DNA of 64,000 nucleotides from Thamnaconus septentrionalis. Taxonomy: Eukaryota > Chordata > Actinopteri > Tetraodontiformes > Monacanthidae. The notes under the pieces are model-generated. The model was not told the DNA's origin. It saw nothing but the letters and a program-made list of their open reading frames with translations, and ran no database searches. Of this stretch, positions 55,372 through 64,000 are shown in pieces (position 1 is the stretch's first letter; each line of letters starts with the position of its first letter). A program made the translations under genes and the position numbers. The stretch spans positions 9,437,273-9,501,272 of the forward strand of contig CM020510.1 of NCBI GenBank assembly GCA_009823395.1, read 5' to 3'.

Positions 55372-55683
55372 CAGCAGTCGCGCTGTGTGCTCGCGGGCAG
55401 ACATGGTCAATTTTACACATTTGAAAATTTGATAATGAGGGTTAGTTGAGGGAAATAAAACAGTGGCTGAGGAGAATTTTATTACGCTCCAGATCATTAT
55501 GTCCGCTACCCAGCGAGAGGAAGTCGCACTTACCTTTCTTGTCCCCGAAGAACAGGGTCTGTTGTGCAGGGTTTGACCACTGGAGGGAAGTGTTATCATT
55601 GAAATCCACGCGGCAGGTCATATTCGCCGACGTGCCCTCCACCACCGTCACATTCTGAGTTATGGGGAACTGACCTTGGCTAC
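32704..55683 (-). CDS. cadm2: Cell adhesion molecule 2 (SynCAM2/nectin-like 3), all but the N-terminus
   Basis: Synaptic immunoglobulin-family adhesion protein. Exons in transcript order: 55683-55534 and 45727-45575 (Ig1), 44673-44536 and 40437-40279 (Ig2), 39967-39877 and 39761-39583 (Ig3), 33111-32989 (transmembrane), 32822-32704 (tail). All phases join, giving 369 residues after the truncated start. Each Ig domain keeps its cysteine pair (MTCRV/QYTCS, LTCTT/YTCSV, LECVS/YRCEA). The membrane exon reads [17 protein letters not shown] then a hydrophobic helix and [10 protein letters not shown]. The tail has the band-4.1-binding [10 protein letters not shown] and the C-terminal PDZ ligand [22 protein letters not shown] and [14 protein letters not shown] point to CADM2 over CADM1, 3 or 4. 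The signal-peptide exon is not in view. The threonine-rich stalk exon known in some CADM2 isoforms was not found. Introns reach 9.8 kb, unlike the compact genes beside it. Confidence 0.95.
32833..32914. repeat. (CA)n microsatellite at cadm2 last-exon acceptor
   Basis: About 40 CA units on the plus strand, so a GU repeat in the cadm2 pre-mRNA. It ends about 10 bases before the acceptor (ctgcag, 32828-32823) of the last coding exon, where a polypyrimidine tract is expected. Confidence 0.97.
35213..35231. repeat. (TG)n repeat
   Basis: Short TG dinucleotide run in a cadm2 intron. Confidence 0.9.
37198..37476. mobile_element. Inverted-repeat MITE ('gttgccaac...gcgac' family)
   Basis: Left end CAGCGTTGCCAACCTAGCGA. 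The right end reverse-complements to CAGAGTGTTGCCGGC, and an internal TTTAGCGACT repeats the left motif. It resembles a widespread fish MITE whose ends carry GTTGCCAAC and TAGCGACTTT (recalled). I could not see a clear target duplication. No coding capacity. Confidence 0.55.
38044..38092. repeat. C-rich tract (G-rich on cadm2 sense strand)
   Basis: Several runs of 5-8 C on the plus strand within about 45 bp. The minus strand, which is cadm2 sense, therefore has four or more G-runs and could form a G-quadruplex in pre-mRNA. Confidence 0.7.
40847..41230. mobile_element. Inverted-repeat DNA element, about 384 bp
   Basis: The left end TAGTGTTGCCAAC matches the reverse complement of the right end (TAGAGTTGCCAAC) with one mismatch. 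Inner segments ACGGGACA and ATACGGGACAATTC resemble a fish MITE family with 'gttgccaac...acgggac' ends (recalled). No transposase frame. Confidence 0.55.
43715..43968 (-). mobile_element. Old SINE/L2-tail copy, minus orientation
   Basis: Follows the same order of motifs as the intact SINE at 46216-46595 (TTTAGGGCGA..., GGAGAGAACC..., ACTACTGCAAC at the tRNA-like end) but is heavily mutated. Limits are approximate. Confidence 0.55.
46216..46595 (-). mobile_element. Full-length tRNA-derived SINE with L2-like tail
   Basis: On the minus strand the head (from about 46595) carries an A-box (TGGCGCAGTGG) and a B-box (GGTTCGATTCC). An L2-like body follows, ending in GAATGAATGAAT repeats. It is flanked by a perfect 12-bp target duplication, CACACAGAATCA, at 46204-46215 and 46596-46607. 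A tRNA-type head, LINE tail and duplication together identify a SINE mobilised by an L2-like LINE. It sits antisense to the plus strand, i.e. in cadm2 sense orientation. Confidence 0.92.
47422..47443. repeat. Poly(A) run
   Basis: A run of about 20 A with no recognisable retroposed sequence in front of it. Confidence 0.85.
48094..48227 (+). mobile_element. 5'-truncated SINE of the same family
   Basis: Only the L2-like tail is present (GCGATGAACTGGCGACTTGT through the GAATGAATGAAT end). It is flanked by a perfect 12-bp duplication, AACTACGCCAAA, at 48082-48093 and 48228-48239. The truncation and duplication fit incomplete reverse transcription. Orientation is opposite to the copy at 46216. Confidence 0.92.
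51818..51831 (+). promoter_or_regulatory. Putative CTCF-binding site in cadm2 intron
   Basis: ACAGCAGAGGGCAG differs from the recalled core CCASYAGRKGGC only at the first base. Motif match only. Confidence 0.3.
53949..54442. mobile_element. Repeat with 'tcttggtctcaagac' motifs and inverted ends
   Basis: Both ends carry a TTGTAGT...AGA motif in opposite orientation, and GGTCTTGGTCT recurs near each end. It resembles a common fish repeat made of 'ggtcttggtcttgactcgg' phrases (recalled). There is no coding frame, and limits are approximate. Confidence 0.5.
55334..55364. repeat. (CT)n microsatellite
   Basis: About 15 CT units, 170 bp downstream (in transcript direction) of the first Ig1 exon of cadm2. 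Confidence 0.95.
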
Positions 55684-58274
55684 CTGTGGAAACATAAAAG
55701 CAGCGTTTAAGGTCACGGCCGTGACAAGAACTGATTGCCGTGGCCTGATTGGCCACCCGCTCCTCTCTTTTCACTTTATTGCCGCCGAATCGACCGTCTC
55801 ATCTGCATCTCCGGCTTAACACCTCTCAAAGTTAATGTTCTGTCGTCATATCGCCCAATTACAATAACGTCTTCATTACATCATGACGGAGAGGGCTTAA
55901 CGGCGGCCCTGCTGACACAGTGACAGCTGTTGGAAAGGGAAGTTTGGAGGGGGGCGGGGGGGAGAATAGTGTCCCCTTCACGGCCGAGACAATGGCGGGT
56001 TCTTACTCTCCCAGGGTGCCTCCCTCGCCCGCCTCATTGCAGGACCCTAATTGGTAGCATGGCCTAATTAGAAGTAGTCATGTTCTGCTGCAGAGTGGAG
56101 GGCTGCAGCTGGGTGGTAAATTGACACATAATCCCAAACACTGTGGGCCTTCGATCCGAGCGACTGCCCCACCCGGAAACAGCCGCTCCTCACAGTGTGC
56201 AGAAGACATCCAAATGAGGCCTAATCACCCGGCCTTGCTGGATTTTACCTTCTAATTCCACATTTGTACTTGTCGTCTGGGCGAAGTCCCCTAATTATAT
56301 TGCAGGCGCGTTCCATCCGGCCTGCGTTTTATTGAACTCTGCCAAGCAGTCTGAAACCGGCGTCTATTACCAAGCCTTTCTGTTTCTATATTTCTTGTTT
56401 TGTTTTTTGATTGAGAAAGCAATGAGTCTGACCACAGTGGCCTCTTTACAAATGACTGTAGTAAACACCAGCTCTGGGATGTCGTCAGATTGGGCACGAA
56501 GCTGGACACCCTTAAATGTGCTATTATATTCCTCATTAAAGATCTTCTTTTTCATTTTATTCAAGACTTGAGTGGAGCATCTTTGCTGAATCACTTGCCC
56601 AGAAAAAATACCAATAGATCTCCTTGAAATCTGAACATTTAGCAGAATATTGGGTTCTGCAAAATGGTCAGATTTAGCTTCCTGCTAAAAGTGATACTTG
56701 TTTCTGTCTCTTCCTTGCATGAAAGGGGACAAAAACAAGGTGGTTCCAGAGAAAAACTGGATGGACTTCCAATTGTGACATCACAAATGTGTGTTTTTCT
56801 TATTTTATTTTAAATTTGTGTTTTGAAAATGCCAGAGCATACAAAATAAGTAAAGACTGGAGTTGATTTACACATTACTGGTATATTACAACAGATTCTT
56901 GCATAATATAGGAACCGCAAAGTGCGCCCATGTGATCAGGATGGCTGTTATGTTATAAATTCAACGTGTACGTCTACGTTTCTTATTTTTGTCGTGCGCC
57001 AGTGAAAGAGAAGGTGACATTGCCGCCGCCACTCCCAGGCATGGTTCACCGCAGGGATATTTCAACTAAGGGAGCAGCTGTCTGCCTCATTAGTTCGGCT
57101 CAAATGGGGAAGCAGGAGAGTGTGGGACAGCCATGGGTCTATTGACCTTCCTTGACCTCAACTGTCCTGATGGAGACCACCGTCAGCTACAGGCAAAGGT
57201 GAGCTTGACTATAAATAGTCAAGGGGAAATTATTTCCACGGCGCCCGTCGCTTTGTTTTGCTCATTTCACCAAATGACATCGACAAAGACGTTCCAGTTG
57301 CTCTCATTTCAAACGCTGGACGTTTGCGAGGTGAAAAAACGTGCTCGCACCCCCACACAGTCCCTCCCGAACTGACACTGAGGCACTGCTGTGTAGGGGG
57401 GCCAGTAAGTGTGGAGGTGTAGTTTCCAGCTGCATAACTTTGCATAACTTGCAGATTTTTTTGTCACATCGTCTACTCCGTCTTTTCTCAGTGTCTTTCT
57501 TTGCTGCTGGGCTCTCACTCGACACTATTTACCATTCTCCCAGACGCTGTAAAAAAGTGAAACTCCAAGAAGTGAAAACGAGCGACTCAGGATCCACCCT
57601 GCAGGAGTGAGCAACAATGGATAAAAATCATCTTAAAAAGACAAAACAGTTTTTTTTGCATAATCATGAAGATGTTTTTGCCACGTTTTGAAGGGTTACA
57701 GCATGTGCAGCACCCAGCTGATTAATGCAGTTCCACTGTCTTGCCTTTTGTCTTTGAAACAGATTGCAGCACAACAGAGAAGCTAAAGAGCATTTCAGCT
57801 GGTTTGAGACTTGATCGTGAAAAACATGTTCACTTGTGTGTTATCAGTAGGATATAAGGCAATGAGCTTTGAAGACAAACTGGGAAAAACAAAAGTGAAA
57901 CAAGAAACAAACCCAAACAAAACAAAACAAAAAACAGTTCAAAATAGAGCCCTAATGGATGTCTGCTGGTTTGTCTGCTGCGCTGATCTCAGATGACTCA
58001 GAGAACTGCAGCCAAGGAATTACAAAGGGTCCTGCACTTTTGCAGCATGCCTCGGGGGAGAATAGGCCAAAAAAACAAAAACAAAAGCCCACCGGCTCCA
58101 TCAGCTAAAAGACCTACAGGCCTGGCTTTGCTTCGATGTATAGGGCCAAATGAATGGGGATACTCGTTAGTCTTAAATCAAAAAATGGACAAGCTGTGCA
58201 TTCCTCACAGTGGGCAATTAGCCTGCTATGACTACAGAAAGGTTAAAGTCCAACTGAAAAACAGCCTTGAGAAA

Positions 58275-58275
<1 letters not shown>

Positions 58276-58320
<45 letters not shown>
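58276..58320. repeat. (ATT)n microsatellite
   Basis: About 15 perfect ATT units. It is the source of meaningless poly-Ile and poly-Tyr reading frames. Confidence 0.97.
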
Positions 58321-61300
58321 GTATCTTTACTGTTTTTTTTTTTTTTACAACCTCTTTTCTCTCTACATCCAACCCATGAAAATCTTGATAGTGTTATAGC
58401 TGAGACGGGGGGGGGAATCAATATGTGATAAGTCACACCAGCCCCTCTTTTTTTTAATACTACTCACCCTCTCAAAGCAACATCGCTTTGCAGTAAAGAA
58501 GAACAAAAAAAAAACCTTTAAAAGGCGTCGCCTACAAATGAACTCACATTGAATTATGACTCAATCAATTAAAATCCATCCATTTCATTGTTTCATTTTC
58601 CGTACATGCATGTGCTTTTTAATCAAAGCATTCCCCTACACCAGCCTGCTGATGGGCCTTTCCTCTTTAAGCTTTAATTGGTCCCTTGGCAGTGCTTCCC
58701 CTCTTCACAATCTTTTTTTATGACGGTCACATGGATCTGAGGGCGGTGGTGTTGTTTTTTTTTCTTCTTCTTTTTTTAAGTGCTGAAGCGAAGAGGCCAC
58801 TCTACCGAGGGCTGAAGCCAGCAATATCAGCCTGAGCCAGGGGAGATTATGGTCCACATTCAGGTTGGGCCACCAGCTCACCGATCATCAGTCACAATGT
58901 CAGCACACATGGGATTAGTCAAGTTGTTGGCTGTGCATCTGGCTGGAAGGACGCTGCTGACACATCGCTCCACTGTGACATTAACTTCCGTGCACAATTA
59001 AGCGAACGCGGCCTCTTCTTTTTTACCAGCGTGGCTTAAATTGGACGCCGATGTAAACGTCTTCGCTGCAGCTTCACTGGAACGGTCGGGTTTTCTAAAA
59101 GCTGCGGGAGGCGAAGTCTGCCAAAGAACACAAGACGGGCGACGGCTTTTTCATGCATTTTTTAACTGGAGATGGGGGAATGCTGCTGCGACGTGCAGAG
59201 CACAAACCTGAACACGGATGCTGGAAGTGGCCGTGGTGCCGTCAAAGGCGCATTAATGCTGGAAATTTGTCTCGTTTAATCTCAAAGAGACTCTTTTCAC
59301 ACTGTTACCATCAGGAGTCCCCAGCCATGGGCCTGATTGAATAGGACTCTGGCTATATCAGGCGGCAAGAATATGATTCTTAGGTTATTGATTTTTCTGT
59401 GTCATGCGGTCCGGTTGGGTATCCAGAGAATGTAAATATGAAGAAGATTGGATTTTTTTTTTTCATTTTCTGTGCTGCAGGAGAATTAATAGAGTTAGCT
59501 GATGAATGCAAATCCGGTGCTTTGCAATTACCGATGTGAAAACCCTTTTTTGTCCCGTTACGCTGTTGTTTATCATAAAAGTCGAGGCATTGTGTGAGAT
59601 CAGCTGTGAAAACCGGATCATTTAAGAGAGGCAGCACGTGTGTTTATTTATTTTTCTTTTCCACTGGTGAGGCTAATGGCAGCTGATCCAATGCATACGA
59701 TGAAAAATACATGGAACATCTTTGCAGAGGGGAGTTGTGGAGGAGGAGGAATAAGCCACGGCAACCAAAAGCTGTTCTTAGTTTCAACTGACTGCACCAA
59801 ATAATGGAAAGCCGAGCCTTGATGAATGGCTGGAGAGCAGTCAAGCACACCAGTGCAGGATAAACAGTAAACTGCAGGCAGGATAGAATAATAAAAAAAA
59901 AAGACAGAAAGAACACAAATAACTTGGAAAATTGTTCACAAAAAATATAGTCAATTCCCCCCACAGAATACAAACAGTTATTAAATGTTTCTATTTATCA
60001 CACAGCTTATCATGGGACCAGTTTAACCTTTGAGGGTTGTTTTTCTTCTTTGTTATTTTTAAGGGAGTTTCTGTGCAAAAAGAGATGCTCGAGGAGCTGA
60101 AACCACCTGCTGCAAGCTCACTAGTCAAAAAGACTCCTACTACCAGTGACAACACCACCATGTGCCATGACAACAACAACAATGCTGATTGCATTAGGTT
60201 TGTTGACAGCCCTTTATTAGTTATTTTACAACCAGACACATTTGCTGACAGCTAAAGCCAATAAAACCTGTTAGATGATGGTATTTTGAATTACAGGCAA
60301 AATATACAGATGATGCACACATTTCCCTTCGCAAAAAGACCAAGAACTGTTTTTATTCATCTATTTCTCATTTTTTGAAGTTTCTCTACTAAATCTTATG
60401 ATCCACTTAGAAACAACAATCTGCAGTTTGGGAATACTTTGAAGCCGGAATGCCAAAAAGCAAACTAAAAATTTCACTGCATTTATACGCCAAAGGTATT
60501 TAAACCGGCATGCACTCCTGAGAGCCACTGGAATTGCTGTGACTTGACAAAATTGTAATTAATTGGCTAACTCCAAAAAAATGTGTGGCCTATTTGCCAG
60601 CATGTTGAGAGAGAAGAAAGTTGAACATCCGCAGTGTATAAATATTACATTTAATTAAAACTTGAGGCCTCTTGTGATGAGCATTCCTTCCTTGGTAGAG
60701 GGAACAGGAAATAATGGAGCTCGCCGTGTCCCAAATGAGACAAATAGACAACCCCCAGTTCCAAATCTTCGTCGAGTTCTGTGGAAATTTGGCGTTTTTT
60801 CTTCTCCCAGCCTCCCCTTGAATTCCACCAGACAGTCGCTTCTTCGCTCGTACACCTGTGCGCGTTGTTCTTGTGCGCCGTTAGACGTGTCGTTTATTAT
60901 GACACTTTGTCAGAGATTACATTTATCTTCGAGTCAACAGCGGCTATGTTCTTTGTCACCAAAGGTTTGTGCTGTGAATCCAAATTTCACAGCACTGTAT
61001 AGACTTTTAACAGGGTTGAATTCAACCAGTGCGATGGCGGAATGCTAACAAAAAGCAGTACAGCAAGTCCAGGAGAGCCAAATCAAGTCTCTTTGGTGAA
61101 GAGCGTTTTTTTCTCCAAAGCAGAATGTGAATAAAACATAAAAAGGGATAGTAAATGAAATATAATATAAAGATTTGTAAATCATTATGTATTATTGATT
61201 ATATTATTACTCAAGAACTAAGTCGTGCCCTCGTTTAATATGCAACGACCCCAGAAGAGCAGTTGTTAAGTGCAGGAACCACAATTAAGTCAGAAATATT

Positions 61301-63917
61301 AATTCTACTTTAAGTAAATTAAAATTCTCGCCACAAACCAATGTGCACGACATGCGGCAGAAGACGAATTCTGCTTCCCCAAACTGAAGTGTGACTGTAG
61401 ACTCTGGAAACGAGACGCAATTTGGACAACATGAATGGCAGACTTTCGCTTGAACAGGACGGTCAAAACAGCGTTGCGCCATCATTTGACTGCGGCTCCG
61501 ATCCGCCACAGAGACAGAATAAATAAGCAAACAGTCAAGCGGAGGGTTCGTCTTCCTCCAGGCCATGTCTTTGTATCTCCTCCTCTCAGTGTTTTGCACT
61601 TGCCAAAGAGGTCTTGCATATCACATCGGCATAAATTGCTCCGCAGACATCCAGGAGCACACTGGGCCGTGCACGGCTGTCGACCTAATAAAAAGGACGG
61701 GTCCGTGTAGGTAAATGTTAGACACGCATAATCTAAATCTTCCCTGGGTCTGGTTGTTTTTTTGGCGGAGGGGGAGGTCTGTTGTTGTTTGGCTTTTTTA
61801 ACTCTGAATTTCTTGCCTTTTTAACCGAGCTGCCTGTGACCTTTAATGAAGCTTAAACGCTGAGCTGAGCCAAAGAGGTTCTGCCAAAATGCAACGGCTC
61901 CACTCTGAGAGCCCTGCATGCTTTTTCACATCCTTGTAGCTTTCGCAGAGTCCATTATTAGTGTAAGCACAAAGTCTTGCACATTATAGAGTCTGTAAAG
62001 GCTCCTTTTTTGTTCGTTTCCACAAGAAAGCAGACAATCAATACAGCGTTCGCTGAACCTTTTGGCCACACCAAGTTAGGTAACGTTTCTGAACCCATCT
62101 TGGCAACAAGTCATTGTTTTTTAGTTTTCTTTTTTAAACACTCAGGATACCTCATACAGTGTGTCGTCTCTGACCCCTTGGCCCACATGAGTCATGGCGC
62201 AGGTTTGACACTAGAAGCGCAGCTCCTGGCCACGGCGTCGTTGGAGGCTGGAGATGAAAGACGCCTGGATCTCGGTGTCAGGACACCTCAACTGCGAGGT
62301 GCCCTGCCAGACGAGCCCAGACTGCAGAAATCTGTAACTTAACTTTAAATCCCTGTGGAAACTGTGCAAACACACCAGGGTTTTCTTAGGCCAGCCTGTC
62401 CATTCATAAGGGGTTTGCATCAATACTCGAAGGCCACCGTGACAATGGCTACAATGCGTCCAAACGTCATTTAAACGAGCTGATTTTGGAGTCAGCGAAC
62501 GCCACACCGAGCGCCGCCTTAGCTTACCTTTCACTTTCTGTCCTTCCTCTTTAAGCTGCTGCGCGAGCTTGAACCCGGTTCTTTTTCATCGTGCGTCTAA
62601 ATTCAATCAATTTAAAATCTGATGTGTTTCAAGCCTTTCTCGAACCCCGCGGGTATTTTCCTACTTAGCCTTTCCACGAGTGCACATAGAAAGTCAGCCA
62701 GATTTGCTTTTAGGTGCGTGAAGGAGCAAATAGCTCCGACACAAAACAAAACAATACTCGCCAGTCAAACCAGCTCCGGCTGACTGCAAATGGCCTAATC
62801 AGAGACCGAAGTGAAATTCATTTAAATGGAATCACACTGGTGACTTTAGTCTGCCCTTGACTACAGAGCTAACGTTAGCCACAAGGCTTTTCAGCCGCAC
62901 ACTCAGCACAGCACAGCACAAGTTTTGTCTAATTTGAACAGTATAGGACCAAAATGTCACCTCATTTATCCATCACAGCGCTCATGTGTTTCAATATATC
63001 ACTATAGATCACTTTGCTCTCGCTCAGCCCTTTTCCTGTGCTATTCTTTCTGTTGATAAGAACAACAAACAGAATCAACAAAAGAATCTGGTATTCAAGA
63101 AGCAAGATTGTGGCCATGCTGTCAAGACTATTCAATCATATGACAACTAGATGTTGGCGATCTACAGTTGCTGCGGTCTAAAGAATTATTACCGTTACTC
63201 TTCAGACATGGACAGAAATTGGTCCCGATCCCCTACCTTGTAGCAGCTTCGAGAAGCCAGAATTCGAGTTTGGTGTTCGATAATGCCTGTCAAGTGGAGT
63301 CTCTGCTGAAGCGATGGCTTGATAAAGTGTTCATACGCAATGCGTCTGCGGAATCCCTAGTGGTCTGTGGTGTAATTGCAAGAGGTCCGTGAAAATGAAA
63401 TCGGTCTGAGAAGCTGACGTGACAGTGGGATTTACTTCATCTTCATTATTCAGAAGTGTGTGAGTAATGCAAAAGCTGGGGGTCGTAGAGGCAGGGGGGT
63501 GGGGGGGGGTTGGAGAGGGCTGCAGAGAGAATGAAAAATGAAGGGGTGGGGGGGCACAGAGTCATATTTTTCAGTCAGTTTGGCAAGTGCTGCTCTGCCT
63601 TCTATTTTGATTCTGGTGAAATCATAATCTGAAAAATAGAAATGTATTAAAGGAGACATGGTCATTATCAGGCCTGGTGAAACTTCACACGAGGGCTTCT
63701 CAAAGCCACTGGCTTAGAAGACAATTTGTTTAGCTGAGTAGAATAATTACGACAACGCACCAAAGCACGTTGGCCTTGATCAAGAAATCCATCGCCACTT
63801 TGCAACACAGATGCCATTTTATATTATTATTATACTAAACAAAAGAGTCCACTGAGGACTGTATTATATTTCACTAACAAATGATTATAAAAAGGTAAAA
63901 ACTCAGGGTACATAAAA

Positions 63918-63942
63918 TATATATATATATATATATATATGT
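63918..63942. repeat. (AT)n microsatellite
   Basis: About 12 AT units near the window end. Confidence 0.9.
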
Positions 63943-64000
63943 AAAAAAACCTTGATTAGAAGCAAGTAACCACAGCGACGCCTGTGTGAACATAAAGCAA

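Larger units (their letters stand above)
45728..55533 (-). other. cadm2: Large cadm2 intron splitting Ig1
   Basis: About 9.8 kb with no recognised coding exon. It holds two SINEs (46216, 48094), a palindromic-type repeat at 53949, a CT repeat at 55334 and a CTCF-like site at 51818. The 46990-47720 stretch, which has ATGCAAAT and many TAAT cores and little simple repeat, is a candidate regulatory element. Confidence 0.65.
55684..64000 (-). other. cadm2: Presumed 5' intron of cadm2; no exon recognised
   Basis: The upstream exon must end in phase 1 before the GSQGQFP segment and should encode a signal peptide. I found no hydrophobic leader with a fitting donor. AT-rich, with an ATT repeat at 58276 and an AT repeat at 63918. 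A strong donor-like minus-strand sequence (aaag|gtaagc near 62526) is not preceded by a usable frame. Confidence 0.6.

Noticed and set aside
58218..58436. Poly-Ile and poly-Tyr frames
   Set aside because: Produced by the ATT repeat on each strand.
62526..62590. Strong minus-strand donor as the missing cadm2 leader exon
   Set aside because: In the required phase the upstream frame has a stop soon after its start and no hydrophobic signal sequence.

Overview
This is a window of a vertebrate nuclear genome, almost certainly a teleost fish. The genes are split by GT-AG introns, many of them only about 70-500 bp. There are tRNA-headed SINEs with an L2-type tail, Tc1/mariner-type and 'gttgccaac' inverted-repeat elements, and many dinucleotide repeats. 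I cannot name the species or tell which teleost paralogue (a/b) each gene is. All exon coordinates come from reading splice sites and checking that phases join without a break.

Layout. (1) 1-4.2 kb, + strand: the 3' half of grik1 (kainate receptor GluK1), 8 constitutive exons plus one probable cassette exon; its 5' part lies before the window. (2) 4.2-9.3 kb: convergent intergenic space with a 362-bp Tc1-type MITE. One CTCF-like site lies here and another, oppositely oriented, in the last bach1 intron. (3) 9.3-13.6 kb, - strand: complete bach1 (654 aa predicted, 5 coding exons). (4) 14.4-19.7 kb, - strand: complete usp16 (863 aa predicted, 16 coding exons plus an untranslated first exon, one GC-AG intron). 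(5) 20.2-21.8 kb, + strand: complete rwdd2b (299 aa, 4 exons), head to head with usp16. (6) 21.8-32.7 kb: no coding genes seen; the low part is intergenic and the high part probably includes the cadm2 3' UTR. (7) 32.7-55.7 kb, - strand: the last 8 exons of cadm2 (synaptic cell adhesion molecule), covering Ig1-Ig2-Ig3, the transmembrane helix and the EYFI PDZ-ligand tail. (8) 55.7-64 kb: presumably intron of cadm2, whose signal-peptide exon I did not find.

The order and orientation grik1(+) bach1(-) usp16(-) rwdd2b(+) match the human chromosome 21 block (RWDD2B-USP16-BACH1-GRIK1) read in reverse. CCT8 and MAP3K7CL, which lie between USP16 and BACH1 in human, are absent: only about 0.9 kb separates usp16 and bach1 coding sequence here. 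cadm2 (human chromosome 3) is the next gene, so the block is joined to different DNA in this fish. The genes do unrelated jobs: glutamate signalling, heme/redox transcription control, histone deubiquitination, an RWD-domain protein, and synaptic adhesion.

I found no new biological system. The most useful leads are a likely GluK1-1-type cassette exon, a stop-free 105-bp intron inside the GluK1 ligand-binding domain, an about 80-bp GU repeat against the acceptor of the last cadm2 exon, a GC-AG intron in usp16, and divergent CTCF-like sites flanking the bach1 3' end.
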